Positions 34,891-44,265 of a stretch of DNA of 64,000 nt are shown piece by piece. This stretch comes from a bacterium (GTDB lineage: Bacteria; Margulisbacteria; Marinamargulisbacteria; JABIPA01), in assembly GCA_018698675.1 (NCBI GenBank), contig JABIPA010000073.1, positions 43,251 through 107,250 of the forward strand, in the 5' to 3' direction. The notes under the pieces are model-generated. The model was not told the DNA's origin, searched no databases, and worked only from the letters and a program-made list of their open reading frames with translations. A program made the translations under genes and the position numbers. Every line of letters starts with the position of its first letter. Position 1 is the first letter of the stretch.

Positions 34891-34899
34891 TGGTATGAT
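34891..34899 (+). promoter_or_regulatory. Extended -10 promoter for ridA operon
   Basis: TGGTATGAT (TG at 34891, TATGAT 34894-34899), with AGGAG later placed before the ridA ATG. It probably drives ridA, GNAT and the two GT9 genes. Confidence 0.5.
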
Positions 34900-34939
34900 T
34901 AATATCTATAAAAAGAACAATGAATTAGGAGAATAAATA

Positions 34940-35338
34940 ATGTCCAAAACAACACCTACTATTGAAGAAATAAAAACAGATGCAGCAGCCCTTCCATTAG
35001 GACATTATGCTCAAGCCGTAGCGCACAACGGTATTTTATACGTATCAGGCCAATTGCCTATCGACCCAAAGAATACAGATTCTAAATTTGAGGGAATAAA
35101 AGAACAAACATTACAAACGCTGAAAAACTTGGAAGCCGTTTTATTGGCAGGTGGAAGCAGTATAGAAAATGTCTTAAAATGCACAATTTTTATTTCAGAT
35201 ATTAGTCTTTGGGCAGAAGCGAACGAAGTATACGGGACGTTTTTTGGAGATCATCGACCGGCAAGATCTGCAGTGCCGACGAAAGACTTACCAAGAGGGT
35301 TTTTTATTGAAATTGAAGCAATAGCTGCCCAAAAATAG
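34940..35338 (+). CDS. ridA: RidA/YjgF family enamine/imine deaminase
   Basis: 132 residues, typical length, with AGGAG before the ATG. Hallmarks: ALPLGHYAQAVAHNGILYVSGQLPID, TLKNLEAVLLAGGSSIENVLKCTIFI and the substrate-binding arginine in RPARSAVPTKDLPRG, ending FIEIEAIA. The family hydrolyses reactive 2-aminoacrylate released by PLP enzymes, protecting them; it acts as a trimer in the cytoplasm. Followed 3 bases later by a GNAT gene. PdxH and PLP-dependent enzymes elsewhere in the window fit such a need. Confidence 0.95.
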   Translation: MSKTTPTIEEIKTDAAALPLGHYAQAVAHNGILYVSGQLPIDPKNTDSKFEGIKEQTLQTLKNLEAVLLAGGSSIENVLKCTIFISDISLWAEANEVYGTFFGDHRPARSAVPTKDLPRGFFIEIEAIAAQK

Positions 35339-35341
35339 ATT

Positions 35342-36262
35342 ATGTATACCTCTGTTTCAATTCAGGACGGAATAGACCATCTGCCTGCTTTTTTTAGTGA
35401 TATTTATAAATACTTCGATACGGAAGAATCAAGAGCCGCTGTTAAAGATGCTTTTGGGAAGAAAATCGAATTAATTAAAAATGGGACGATTGAAGGAAGA
35501 TTAATATTAAAGGATTCTCAACCGAAGGGATTTGGATGGGTAGAACTTTCCTCCCCCGTGTATGGGAACATGATGTTACATTGTTTCGACGATGAAACTT
35601 CTACTAGATTGGCAGAAGATTTTATAGAACAAAAAATGATTAAAGGTCGTTTGTTAGAACTCATTCAATTTAAATCTGTTACACCTTACATTAACGTTTT
35701 TGATAAACATAAAGTACATCGAAACTTTAGACAACGAATGGGACTTGCCTTGCATTCTGATGATTGGCTACATCCTGCATTACCTTCTGAACTTAGCTAT
35801 GAAGAAATTGACGAGTCTAATATTTCGAGAACAGGTGAAATTAGCTATTTGGCGCATCAAATCAGTCAGGACCAGCAGGGGTATGAAGGATTGTATAGTG
35901 TAGAGAATAGAGTTGCTTTAGAAAAAAGAGTGTTAGCCAATGAAAAAGGTACATTTAATCCTTCTTGTAGTTTCATTTTAAAACTCAAAGAAGAAATTGT
36001 TGGGTTCGTAACGATCGTTGATATATCGTGCTGGGGGTACGAACGAGTTCCTTGGGTTTTTGATATTTCGGTCAGTCCTGAATTTCACGGGAGAGGGTTT
36101 GGAAAACAGTTGATGTTAGAATGCATGGCTCGTTTGACGGATATGGAATACCCTGTGATAGGGCTCGCTGTTACTGTTGAAAATGATAACGCAAGAAAAT
36201 TATACGAAAAATTAGGGTACCAGATGGTAGAGCAATTTTACGAATTTATAGATTTATCGTGA
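35342..36262 (+). CDS. GNAT-family N-acetyltransferase with N-terminal extension
   Basis: 306 residues. The C-terminal half (about 155-306) is a GNAT domain: VPWVFDISVSPEFHGRGFGKQLMLECM with the acetyl-CoA loop (R/Q-x-x-G-x-G/A reads GRGFGK), then ENDNARKLYEKLGYQM. The N-terminal half (about 1-150) is diverged, with a similar strand pattern, so the gene may be a two-domain GNAT with one degenerate copy. Substrate unknown. The stop overlaps the next gene's GTG start by 4 bases, implying coupled translation with the GT9 genes. Confidence 0.82.
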   Translation: MYTSVSIQDGIDHLPAFFSDIYKYFDTEESRAAVKDAFGKKIELIKNGTIEGRLILKDSQPKGFGWVELSSPVYGNMMLHCFDDETSTRLAEDFIEQKMIKGRLLELIQFKSVTPYINVFDKHKVHRNFRQRMGLALHSDDWLHPALPSELSYEEIDESNISRTGEISYLAHQISQDQQGYEGLYSVENRVALEKRVLANEKGTFNPSCSFILKLKEEIVGFVTIVDISCWGYERVPWVFDISVSPEFHGRGFGKQLMLECMARLTDMEYPVIGLAVTVENDNARKLYEKLGYQMVEQFYEFIDLS

Positions 36263-37668
36263 ACGTTCAAAAAAATAAAGATAAAGAAGTACGAATATTG
36301 GTCCAACGGGCTGACCGATTAGGAGACGTGGTTTTCTCTTTGCCAGTTCTAGAGCGGATTAAAAAAGACTATCCTTCAGCAACCATTGATTTCTTGACTT
36401 CGAAAATAGGGAACGATTTCGTAAAAGATCATCCCTTAATAAGGAAAACGATTATTAGTCCTGCCAATCCGTTGACCACAGATTTTGTAAATTATTTAAA
36501 AAGTAGAAAGTACAATTTATATATATCTCTATGGAATGAACCGAAATTTGCTTATTTGGGGAAAAAAGTTGGAATTCCATGCCGTATTGGCGATTCTTCG
36601 AATTTAAGTTTAAAGTGGTTGTATACACATCCCGTTTTTCAAAATTGGAGAGATTTCACTAAACACCAAATCGAATTTAATTTGGATTTATTAAAACCCT
36701 TGAAGTGTGTAAAAGGACCTCTTATAAAGTCTATTCCAACTGATTCTATAATTGATGAGGATGTTTGTTCTAAAGTAAAACTAATTAATGCTGATTCTAA
36801 GCAGGTTGTTCTAATATTCATAGGAACTGGGGGCTCTAATGCTCCAATTCCAGAACATGAGATTAAGCCCTTAGTTGAGGTTTTGACACAAAAAGAAAAG
36901 TTTTTTGTCATTCTGTGTGGTGAGAAATCTAAAATGCTTTCTAAAATTGAGGGTTCGAAGATTTTGAATTTATTAGGCAAGACGAGTTTGAAAGAACTTG
37001 TTTCATATATTAAATTTTGTGATTTCTATATAGGGCCCGATACAGGTCCTTCTCATATTGCCTCTTTTTTCGATAAACCACTCGTGTTTTTTTGTGCAAG
37101 AAAGCCAAATGCACCTACTCGATTTGGCCCGGTATCGACTTATTTTAAAATTCTTAGAAAAGATTATACGTGTCCCTATTTTTGCCAAACTAGGAAATGT
37201 ACAAGCGATTGTTCTCCATATGTGACGGCAAGCTCCTTGCATCAAGAACTAATAAAAATAGTACTTGAAAGTGGAAAGAAGAAACCTGTATTTTCTGACT
37301 CGACGATAAAAACAATTCATATGCTTAATTCTGTAAGGGTTATGTATTTAGTAAATAATCGATTTGATTTTATGAGAAGTAAAAAAGCAATCGAAAATGC
37401 CACAAGTAGGGGGTTAATTATTTTTCCGTATTTAGTTAGAAAATCTAAAACATTAGATATGATGCAGTTTGCAATAAAGAAAAATATAAATGTTATCCAA
37501 AGCCATAATAGAATGTCTGTGTTTCCTCGATTGATTCAATTTTACGTAGGAACAATAAAACAGTATGTTAGACCGATATATGTGAATCAAGCCTTTATAG
37601 AAGAGGTTTCTAATAAAGATTATTTGGCGATGTATACCAAAGAATGGGATAAGGTTTCTAAATCTTGA
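36259..37668 (+). CDS. GT9 glycosyltransferase (heptosyltransferase-like) with C-terminal extension
   Basis: 469 residues from GTG. GT-B fold of the ADP-heptose:LPS heptosyltransferase family: RADRLGDVVFSLPVLERIKKDYP, IPCRIGDSSNLSLKWLY, ILCGEKSKML, and the donor motif YIGPDTGPSHIASFF. A cysteine cluster (CPYFCQTRKCTSDC) after the core is seen in some GT9 proteins. An extra ~120 residues at the C-terminus (about 350-469) look like half a Rossmann domain. Likely acts on LPS core or surface glycan. Overlaps the next GT9 gene by 4 bases. Confidence 0.88.
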   Translation: MNVQKNKDKEVRILVQRADRLGDVVFSLPVLERIKKDYPSATIDFLTSKIGNDFVKDHPLIRKTIISPANPLTTDFVNYLKSRKYNLYISLWNEPKFAYLGKKVGIPCRIGDSSNLSLKWLYTHPVFQNWRDFTKHQIEFNLDLLKPLKCVKGPLIKSIPTDSIIDEDVCSKVKLINADSKQVVLIFIGTGGSNAPIPEHEIKPLVEVLTQKEKFFVILCGEKSKMLSKIEGSKILNLLGKTSLKELVSYIKFCDFYIGPDTGPSHIASFFDKPLVFFCARKPNAPTRFGPVSTYFKILRKDYTCPYFCQTRKCTSDCSPYVTASSLHQELIKIVLESGKKKPVFSDSTIKTIHMLNSVRVMYLVNNRFDFMRSKKAIENATSRGLIIFPYLVRKSKTLDMMQFAIKKNINVIQSHNRMSVFPRLIQFYVGTIKQYVRPIYVNQAFIEEVSNKDYLAMYTKEWDKVSKS

Positions 37669-39212
37669 AAAGAATATTAATTGTTCGCCCAGATGCAATC
37701 GGCGATGTTGTGCTAATGACCCCAATGTTACAACGATTGAAAGCACATTATCCATCTGCTCAAATTTCGGTTTTACTCCAAATGTATACAGTTCCTCTTT
37801 TATCGGAACACGACGACGTTTTCCAAATAATTGAAGATTGGAAAAAAGCAGGTCGTGCAAAAGGTCTTCTAGGGTTCTTCGAGTATGTAAAGGAAATTAG
37901 ATCACATGATTTTGATTGTGTTATTTTTTCATATATAGACGAGTATTACGCAAAACTATGTTTTTTTGCCGGGATTCCGTGCCGGATAGGAGATGGAAAC
38001 CGACTAAGTACTCGGGTGTTTTTAAGCCATAAAATTAATCAATCATTTAGAAACTTATTTAGGCATGAAGTCGAGCAGAATTTTTCTCTTTTAGAACCGC
38101 TTGGGATACAGTGGTCAATGGATAGTTGTAAAGAGCCCATCTCAAAAATAGTTCCCTGTTTTAAAACTCCTAGTTCATCAGATATTCAAACGAAGTTAAT
38201 TGACCAAGGATGGAATGGTGTTTCTCCTTTAATAATTATTCATCCATCTTCTGGGGGCGGTAATCGTGCATGGAAACCGGAGCTTTACGGGAAATTGATA
38301 GATCTTATACACGAGAATACCGATTGTAAAATAGTTGTAACTGGGGCTGGGGAAGTGGAAGCGAAGATTGTTGCTATTGTTTTGAAGAATAGTAAGTCAG
38401 AGGTCATCAATTTAGTAAATAAAACGTCCTTACATGAGTTGATGGATTTGGTTCAATTAGCGGACTGTGTCATAGGCACAGACACTGGTCCAACTCATAT
38501 TGCGGCCGCATATGGATGTCGAGTTCTTTCCGTGTCGCCAACGAAATTTGTAAAGGCGATGCGATGGGGTCCATGGTTAACAAATTCGGCGATTGTTAGC
38601 AAATCTTCTAGATGTAAAAAAGTTTGCTTTCCATATAAATGTGGCCTCGATGATTGTTTAATTGCTATACAACCGGAAGACGTATTGGCCGAATTGTTGA
38701 AAATAAAAGAAACAGATAATTTTGACCATTACAAAAAAGATAGATCTCAAAAACCAGAAAGTATCGGTGATTCAATTCAGGTAATTCAAAAAAATAAAAT
38801 GTGTTGGTTCAAGGCCTCTGGGAAAGTCTTATTATTTGTTACACGAGAATCAAAGCAACATGTACTTGAATACTATTTGGGTCTTTTTAAAAAGAATGGT
38901 GTCGAAGTTGAAATTGCAACTAGGCATCGATTAAAACAATTATCTTTGAATAGCGACTTACTATATTCTAAGTTTGGAAAAAAAATACAAGAAGTTAGGC
39001 TCTCTCAACTAATTAAATTTATTAGTAAGGAAGATATTATTGTAATCCATGGTTTGAATCTAAATTGGGGTTGGAAGTGGAATTTGATAAAACAATTGGC
39101 AGCTTTATTTGTTTATTGCCCTCCTATTTTATTTAATCAATTAGATGACGAATTACGGGAATGGCCATTTCTTTTTAGTCAGTTTCAGCGTTTGTATCAG
39201 GGTCAGAAATAG
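37665..39212 (+). CDS. GT9 glycosyltransferase (heptosyltransferase-like), second paralogue, with C-terminal extension
   Basis: 515 residues from TTG. Marks: RPDAIGDVVLMTPMLQRLKAHYPSA, IPCRIGDGNRLSTRV, IIHPSSGGGNRAWKPE, DCVIGTDTGPTHIAAAYGCRV and the cysteine cluster CKKVCFPYKCGLDDC. A further ~150 residues follow (about 365-515, KVLLFVTRESKQHVLEYYLGLF, EVEIATRHRLKQL), resembling the N-terminal lobe of a GT-B enzyme. It is a tandem paralogue of the preceding gene, and a role in adjacent linkages of an LPS core is inferred. GmhA in this window supports heptose supply. Confidence 0.88.
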   Translation: MKRILIVRPDAIGDVVLMTPMLQRLKAHYPSAQISVLLQMYTVPLLSEHDDVFQIIEDWKKAGRAKGLLGFFEYVKEIRSHDFDCVIFSYIDEYYAKLCFFAGIPCRIGDGNRLSTRVFLSHKINQSFRNLFRHEVEQNFSLLEPLGIQWSMDSCKEPISKIVPCFKTPSSSDIQTKLIDQGWNGVSPLIIIHPSSGGGNRAWKPELYGKLIDLIHENTDCKIVVTGAGEVEAKIVAIVLKNSKSEVINLVNKTSLHELMDLVQLADCVIGTDTGPTHIAAAYGCRVLSVSPTKFVKAMRWGPWLTNSAIVSKSSRCKKVCFPYKCGLDDCLIAIQPEDVLAELLKIKETDNFDHYKKDRSQKPESIGDSIQVIQKNKMCWFKASGKVLLFVTRESKQHVLEYYLGLFKKNGVEVEIATRHRLKQLSLNSDLLYSKFGKKIQEVRLSQLIKFISKEDIIVIHGLNLNWGWKWNLIKQLAALFVYCPPILFNQLDDELREWPFLFSQFQRLYQGQK

Positions 39213-39253
39213 GACGATGTCGTTTTTTCGTTTTTTTGTTAAACAAGTTTAAT

Positions 39254-40600
39254 TTATAGTCTTTTTTTGACGCTTTCAAATTCCATAGAATCCACAATAA
39301 GTTGTAGTAAATAATTAATAACGGGAAACCTCATGAACCAGCCTAAGGATGCGTATGCTAAATTTATGTGCTCTAAGCAGCAAGCAATTGCGGTTACGCT
39401 TTTAAATTCCATTCCGTTATGGTCGATATATGTAACTTGCGTTAGTTTATTTCCAGGGTAATCCGTGTCAAATTTGAGGTCGAGATTTATTGGTTTAGAC
39501 TTTAAAAACCATGTTCGAATCTGCTTACATTGATTACAGTCTGCTTTAAAAAAAACGACGCCTTTTGGAATATGATTTGGTGTCCATAAAAACATCCATT
39601 TCGGAACCACCAATTTATAGATGCCCCAGTCCTTTCCGAAGCGGATAGTCATATCTTTGCTTTCATGGGGATCCGAAATTCCTATGGTAAATAGAATCGT
39701 CACAAGGAATCCTACTAAAAAATAAAATGAAGAATGGTAAACACTTAATAAAATAAACGACAGTGCATATGACCATTGGATTGGGTTTTTACAGTATGCG
39801 TACACCCCAGTTCGAACTAAAAATTTTGTCGGGTCAAAAGGAAAAGCGGTTCCTTTTCCTTTTGTAACCAAATCATTTACAGCCGCCAAGCCAGGGAATA
39901 TCGCTATAAAAAATAGCTGAATTTCTATGGAGGACCAGTCAAACGAAAGGTTTGGAAGACGGCCGTAGATGTTTAGGAGTAATGGAATTCCTATGATAGA
40001 CCCTATGCCAAAGGTAATGACTTGCAACATGGCGCGAACCCCTAAACAATTATTATGATAGCTGCAATAGGCCCAGAAGTAGCCCGGAACAAATATAGTC
40101 AAAATTAACGATATATCTCCCAATATCCAGCGGGGATTTAATTTTATAACGGATATGGCATCTAGTATCGGCATAGTACATATGTCTATCCACAATAAAA
40201 AAGCAGATACTAGAACCAGGTGACGACCTCGAAAAAATGCAAAGGGAAGTATTCCCCAAATAACTATCCAAATGAAAAATAGATCTGGCGGAATGGTTGA
40301 TGATTGATTACCTTGATAATTGAAGCTCCATAGTTCTAATTTGGCGCAAAAATAATTAACAGAAAACAACATAACAGTCATGTACAGGGTTGAGTAAAAA
40401 ATGGCCCAATTATACTTTGAGTTTGGCTTGTCTTTTAGGAAGAAAATACAGAGTATGATAAACGCAGCGATGACGAAAATATTTAGTGCTGAGGCATAGT
40501 TTTCGACCAAGATAGGTATATATTGATCGAAAATGGACGTGTTAAACCTGGTTGATTGAATTAATGCTTGAATGGTTTCTCTAAATGATGAAAGAGACAT
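39254..40600 (-). CDS. Fusion of an ICMT/PEMT-like membrane protein with a DCC-type thiol-disulfide domain
   Basis: 448 residues. The first ~330 carry about eight membrane segments and end with the isoprenylcysteine/phospholipid methyltransferase-like pattern LVRTGVYAYCKNPIQWSYAL followed by RFGKDWGIYKLVVPKW. The last ~110 are a DCC (DUF393) domain: KGVVFFKADCNQCKQIRTWFL (CxxC at its start), then a C-terminal W-F-x-R-x-P pattern GWFMRFPVINYLLQLIVDSM. Such domains are linked to membrane thiol chemistry, but no activity is established. It is followed by an SRPBCC-domain gene in the same direction, so lipid or redox modification of a membrane substrate is a plausible guess. Confidence 0.78.
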   Translation of the reverse strand: MSLSSFRETIQALIQSTRFNTSIFDQYIPILVENYASALNIFVIAAFIILCIFFLKDKPNSKYNWAIFYSTLYMTVMLFSVNYFCAKLELWSFNYQGNQSSTIPPDLFFIWIVIWGILPFAFFRGRHLVLVSAFLLWIDICTMPILDAISVIKLNPRWILGDISLILTIFVPGYFWAYCSYHNNCLGVRAMLQVITFGIGSIIGIPLLLNIYGRLPNLSFDWSSIEIQLFFIAIFPGLAAVNDLVTKGKGTAFPFDPTKFLVRTGVYAYCKNPIQWSYALSFILLSVYHSSFYFLVGFLVTILFTIGISDPHESKDMTIRFGKDWGIYKLVVPKWMFLWTPNHIPKGVVFFKADCNQCKQIRTWFLKSKPINLDLKFDTDYPGNKLTQVTYIDHNGMEFKSVTAIACCLEHINLAYASLGWFMRFPVINYLLQLIVDSMEFESVKKRL

Positions 40601-40631
40601 AGTGAAGCGCTTCGTCGTATGTCAAAGGCAT

Positions 40632-41516
40632 TTAACCAAAATAATTATTGATAAGGTACTGATTCATTAAACCAACAGCATATTTTTCAAGGGGTTCAAA
40701 ATACCATTTAGGACCTAAGTTACAGGTGAAATTACTAACCCAAATAACTTTTGTTTGATTTTCGCCAATATCGACAAGTTGGACGTCTATATTTGACCAG
40801 GTTAACCAGCCGCTAATATGGGTCGTATCTTTTATAGCTTTAAACTTTATCCTCGTTTTGTCTTGTTCGATAATTTTTAGGGAAAGTATCCCTAATCCTT
40901 TTGTTGTTGAATTAAATTGGATGTCTCTGGTGTCACCAAATTTAATTCCTGTCCCAATTATAGCTACTGGGGTTGGAAATCCAATTTTAAAGAACAGAGG
41001 GTAATTTTTTTGGAGCTTTTGTTGAGTGTTGAATGAGTTGAGAGATAGGTTCTTATTAAATGTAACAGATGTTTGAACCGATTGGATTTCTGGAGAAATG
41101 TCGCCAAAAGGTTGACCAATTGTAATGATTGCGGGAATTAACAAGATTGAAAATAATTTGGACTTATTTTTTTTTGTTATCCAGTTATAAATGAAGACGA
41201 CTAGCGCAGATACTCCATAAAAAATTGGCGCCGACATTAAGATACAGACTAATCCTTCTCCTAAAAATATAGAAGAAACTAGTAGGAAATAAGTTATTGT
41301 TTTAAAAACAGTTTCATATGCCGTTTTTGGGGTTTTGGAGAACTTTATCATTAGTAGGGTAATAAATGTGGGGAGCCCTACGAAGAGAAGCGAGCTGTGG
41401 CCTAAATTAAATCCACCAGAACTATTAAGCGCTTTGTACAAAAGGCTCGAAGCGGCTAGTACGACAACTAATGTCATCAAATTGGATTTATTATTATGGT
41501 TAAATATATTTTTCAT
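40632..41516 (-). CDS. Membrane protein with C-terminal SRPBCC-like lipid-binding domain
   Basis: 294 residues. About four membrane segments occupy residues 14-145. The soluble remainder (about 150-294) has an SRPBCC/START-like pattern (FKIGFPTPVAIIGTGIKFGDTRDIQF, TRIKFKAIKDTTHISGWLTW, QTKVIWVSNFTCNLGPKWYFEPLEKYAVGLM). Such domains bind hydrophobic ligands in a deep pocket. The gene precedes the methyltransferase-like/DCC fusion, 31 bases apart, and the two are probably one operon. Ligand unknown. Confidence 0.72.
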   Translation of the reverse strand: MKNIFNHNNKSNLMTLVVVLAASSLLYKALNSSGGFNLGHSSLLFVGLPTFITLLMIKFSKTPKTAYETVFKTITYFLLVSSIFLGEGLVCILMSAPIFYGVSALVVFIYNWITKKNKSKLFSILLIPAIITIGQPFGDISPEIQSVQTSVTFNKNLSLNSFNTQQKLQKNYPLFFKIGFPTPVAIIGTGIKFGDTRDIQFNSTTKGLGILSLKIIEQDKTRIKFKAIKDTTHISGWLTWSNIDVQLVDIGENQTKVIWVSNFTCNLGPKWYFEPLEKYAVGLMNQYLINNYFG

Positions 41517-41783
41517 ACAGATCCTTTTTCAATTATTTATAGTAATTTAGTTAAATTGTAGCAATACGCCTGTTTGTCTTTCAAGAAATCAGAACTCTAT
41601 TATGGGTAAAAAGAATAGCTACTGAGCTTGTTAATTTATTAAAGTTTTTTTTCGTCTTAAAATGTACATTTAGTGTCGTAGGAAGGTTCCCTAGGTTTGA
41701 CGAAAAATTGTAGAACGAGTTTTTATACATTCTAAATACTTAAGAAATTTACGTTTATTTTTAATGTTTAATTTTTGTTTTTT

Positions 41784-41792
41784 TGATATGAT
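41784..41792 (+). promoter_or_regulatory. Extended -10 promoter for MFS-lpxC
   Basis: TGATATGAT (TG 41784, TATGAT 41787-41792), 15 bases before the MFS ATG at 41808. The rest of the 41517-41807 gap is AT-rich, and I see no gene in it; the promoter for the leftward SRPBCC gene must also lie there. Confidence 0.5.
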
Positions 41793-41807
41793 ACCGATGA
41801 ATAATTT

Positions 41808-43070
41808 ATGAATGATAATCAAAATAAACAATGTAATTTAGGTTCAGTAAAAACTGAAGAGAAATCGTCTCAAAAACAGGCGAAACCGAAGTCAATTAAG
41901 AAGCAATTACTTACAATTTTCCTAGTTGTTGCTACCGAATTAATAGGGTTTGGCTTAATTATTCCTATTTTGCCTCTTATCGGAGCCAAATATCAGGTAA
42001 ATACATTGATGTTAGGTGTTTTAATGGCATCTTATTCTTTTATGCAGTTTATTGCGGCCCCAATCTTAGGTGCATTATCGGATAAATATGGAAGGAAGCC
42101 TGTTTTAGTCTTAAGTAAGCTTGGAACTGTTTTTGCATACGCTTTATTAGCTATCTCTCAATCTTATTGGTTAATTTTAGTTTCAAGGTTGATCGATGGA
42201 TTCACTGGGGGAAATATTACGACGGCAAGGGCCTATGTATCAGATATTACGACCCCAGAAAACCGTTCAAAAGGAATGGCAATTATTGGGATATCTTTCG
42301 GTGTTGGATTTATTTTAGGCCCTTCACTTGGGAGTGTTTTATACGGGACTCAATATGGCTATATGTTACCTGCAGCTGTGGCAGGAGGGTTATCATTCGT
42401 AGCCATGATTCTCACGATCTTTTTAATTGAGGAACCAGAACATAGAACAAAGACATCGTCAGCATTAAAGCAGTTGGTGAATGGCGGGAAATTGTTCAAG
42501 AATAGAACTGTTTTGCTTGTATGTGCTCTTCAAATGATGTTTTTAGTTATGTTTTCTGGGTTTGAGACATCTTTCGCATTTTATACAAATAAAATATTTG
42601 GATACGATGCACAACAAAACAGCGTGTTATTTGTTTATGTTGGATTGCTTGCCTTATTTATTCAGGGATATTTTTCTCGAAAAACGGTTAATAGATTTAA
42701 AGGCCGAATTTCGGTCGGGATAATTTGTGCCCTAATCGGATTAGGAGCTATGGGAGTGTTGAGTAATATTTGGATCCTTTTGATAGCGTTAGCCTTTCTT
42801 TCTCTAGGGTTCAGTTTAGTTAATACTTATTTGCCGTCGTTAATGTCGGTTGTACTTCCAGAGAATCTCAGGGGTGTTGGAATGGGGATATATGAAGGAG
42901 TTGGAAGTCTTAGTCGAATCATCGGACCATTGGTAGGATTTGCTTTAATCTCTTTTTCTTTAAGAGGGTTTTATTTGATTTTAGCAGGTGCTTTGGTGAT
43001 AGGTGTTTGTTTGTTTATGTTGCTGTATAAAGATATTCCTCAAGTTGAAAGTAATGATTCAACGACTTAA
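41808..43070 (+). CDS. MFS transporter, TetA-like drug exporter subfamily
   Basis: 420 residues with about 12 membrane segments (from about residue 37). The loop 2-3 signature reads GALSDKYGRKPVLVLS, and motif C is GISFGVGFILGPSLGSVL, typical of 12-helix DHA1 antiporters. A polar lysine-rich N-terminal tail of ~35 residues is unusual. Probable proton-coupled efflux of a small hydrophobic compound; substrate unknown. It overlaps lpxC by 17 bases at its end, so the two are translationally coupled. It has its own promoter. Confidence 0.9.
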   Translation: MNDNQNKQCNLGSVKTEEKSSQKQAKPKSIKKQLLTIFLVVATELIGFGLIIPILPLIGAKYQVNTLMLGVLMASYSFMQFIAAPILGALSDKYGRKPVLVLSKLGTVFAYALLAISQSYWLILVSRLIDGFTGGNITTARAYVSDITTPENRSKGMAIIGISFGVGFILGPSLGSVLYGTQYGYMLPAAVAGGLSFVAMILTIFLIEEPEHRTKTSSALKQLVNGGKLFKNRTVLLVCALQMMFLVMFSGFETSFAFYTNKIFGYDAQQNSVLFVYVGLLALFIQGYFSRKTVNRFKGRISVGIICALIGLGAMGVLSNIWILLIALAFLSLGFSLVNTYLPSLMSVVLPENLRGVGMGIYEGVGSLSRIIGPLVGFALISFSLRGFYLILAGALVIGVCLFMLLYKDIPQVESNDSTT

Positions 43071-43938
43071 TCATTCGGTTCCATTTGAAGGTATAGGGAT
43101 TCATTCGGGGAAACCTGTTACGTTAACTATTCATCCGGCAGAAGCTGGTTCAGGAATCGTATTTGAACGCAAAGACAAAGACGGATATCAAATTCCACTT
43201 ACGATTGAGTTTCTTCATACTGCTAATCGTTCAACGATTATTCGGAAGGGAGACGTAATTATTCAAACCCCCGAACATTTTTTATCGGCTTTATTTGGTT
43301 TAGGAATTCGAGATGCAAGGTTGGAACTTGATTCTGATGAATGTCCCATATTAAACGGAGCTGCGGACAGTATTGTTGAAAAATTAGTATCTAATAATTT
43401 AATAAGCGAGAAAGAGACCCGAGACGATATCCAGCCTGATTCTTCTGACAGACCCCTTCCAAAGTCATATGTAAATAATGCTTTAATTATTGATAAATCA
43501 CATTATGTTACGTGTGGAGAGAAAAATGAAAAGTCTTTTTTAATTTTACCGTCTGAAGAATTTCGAGTCACTTATATATTGGAATACAATGATTCATTTG
43601 TTGGAAACCAAATTGCTGATATCTTTATTACTAAAGATAATTATGAAAAACAAATATGCATGTGTCGAACGTACGGGTTTGAACACGAGATTTTGTTTTT
43701 AATAGAAAAAGGTCTGATAAAAGGTGCAAGCTTAGATAACGCTATCTTGGTAAAGGAAACGTGTTATAGCACCGATTTAAAATTTCCGAACGAGCTTGCT
43801 AGGCATAAAATATTGGATTTATTAGGGGATATTGCAGTAATAGGTGAACCTATGAAAGGGCATATAATTGCAAGAAAAACGGGTCATTTGGAAAATATTG
43901 TATTAGCGAAGTATTTGGCGAATCTAAAAATTAGTTGA
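43054..43938 (+). CDS. lpxC: UDP-3-O-acyl-N-acetylglucosamine deacetylase LpxC
   Basis: 294 residues from ATG 43054, within the end of the MFS gene; an upstream reading at 43003 would sit inside that membrane protein. Start VPFEGIGIHSGKPVTLTIHPAE is characteristic. Zinc ligands are H75 (TPEHFLSAL), and H251 and D255 (ARHKILDLLGD); ECPILNGAADSIVEKL is also conserved. It removes acetate from UDP-acyl-GlcNAc, the committed step of lipid A synthesis, so the cell makes LPS. It is not fused to FabZ as in Bacteroidota. Ends one base from a convergent orphan gene. Confidence 0.95.
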   Translation: MIQRLNHSVPFEGIGIHSGKPVTLTIHPAEAGSGIVFERKDKDGYQIPLTIEFLHTANRSTIIRKGDVIIQTPEHFLSALFGLGIRDARLELDSDECPILNGAADSIVEKLVSNNLISEKETRDDIQPDSSDRPLPKSYVNNALIIDKSHYVTCGEKNEKSFLILPSEEFRVTYILEYNDSFVGNQIADIFITKDNYEKQICMCRTYGFEHEILFLIEKGLIKGASLDNAILVKETCYSTDLKFPNELARHKILDLLGDIAVIGEPMKGHIIARKTGHLENIVLAKYLANLKIS

Positions 43939-43939
43939 C

Positions 43940-44260
43940 TTAAAGGCCAAGCATTTTCTGTTCCATAATTAGAAGTTTTTTAATCTTCTTTTTTAATTGT
44001 TGAGCAATCATTTCTGGTGTCTCAATTTCATCTTCTGGAACCATATGCTTTCCTTGTTCAATAGGATCTTTATCTGTTAAGAAATGTTCTTTTTCTAAGT
44101 CATCAGGCGCGACAATCTTTTTCTTTAATTGCTCATCTTTATCAAACGAGTTTTTTAAGACACTTCCAAATTGAGTTGCAACATATTTATCTTTGTTTGC
44201 TGAGTGTTTGTAATTTGAAGCATTGATGCTGGCAGATTCACTGCCTATTTTTGAAGACAT
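43940..44260 (-). CDS. Unknown small protein, third of an orphan trio
   Basis: 106 residues, family not recognised. Polar, Ser/Lys/Asp-rich N-terminal two-thirds without membrane segments, then a C-terminal amphipathic helix (EMIAQQLKKKIKKLLIMEQKML) of strong basic-hydrophobic pattern that could bind a membrane or a partner. The gene is 5 bases after the second trio member and ends one base from lpxC. Secretion-system or envelope accessory roles would fit the style, but no direct evidence exists. Confidence 0.65.
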   Translation of the reverse strand: MSSKIGSESASINASNYKHSANKDKYVATQFGSVLKNSFDKDEQLKKKIVAPDDLEKEHFLTDKDPIEQGKHMVPEDEIETPEMIAQQLKKKIKKLLIMEQKMLGL

Positions 44261-44265
44261 GGTGC

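Noticed and set aside
37453..37860. 135-codon minus-strand frame across the junction of the two GT9 genes
   Set aside because: Shadow of two well-supported glycosyltransferase genes; no start signal and no recognisable domain.
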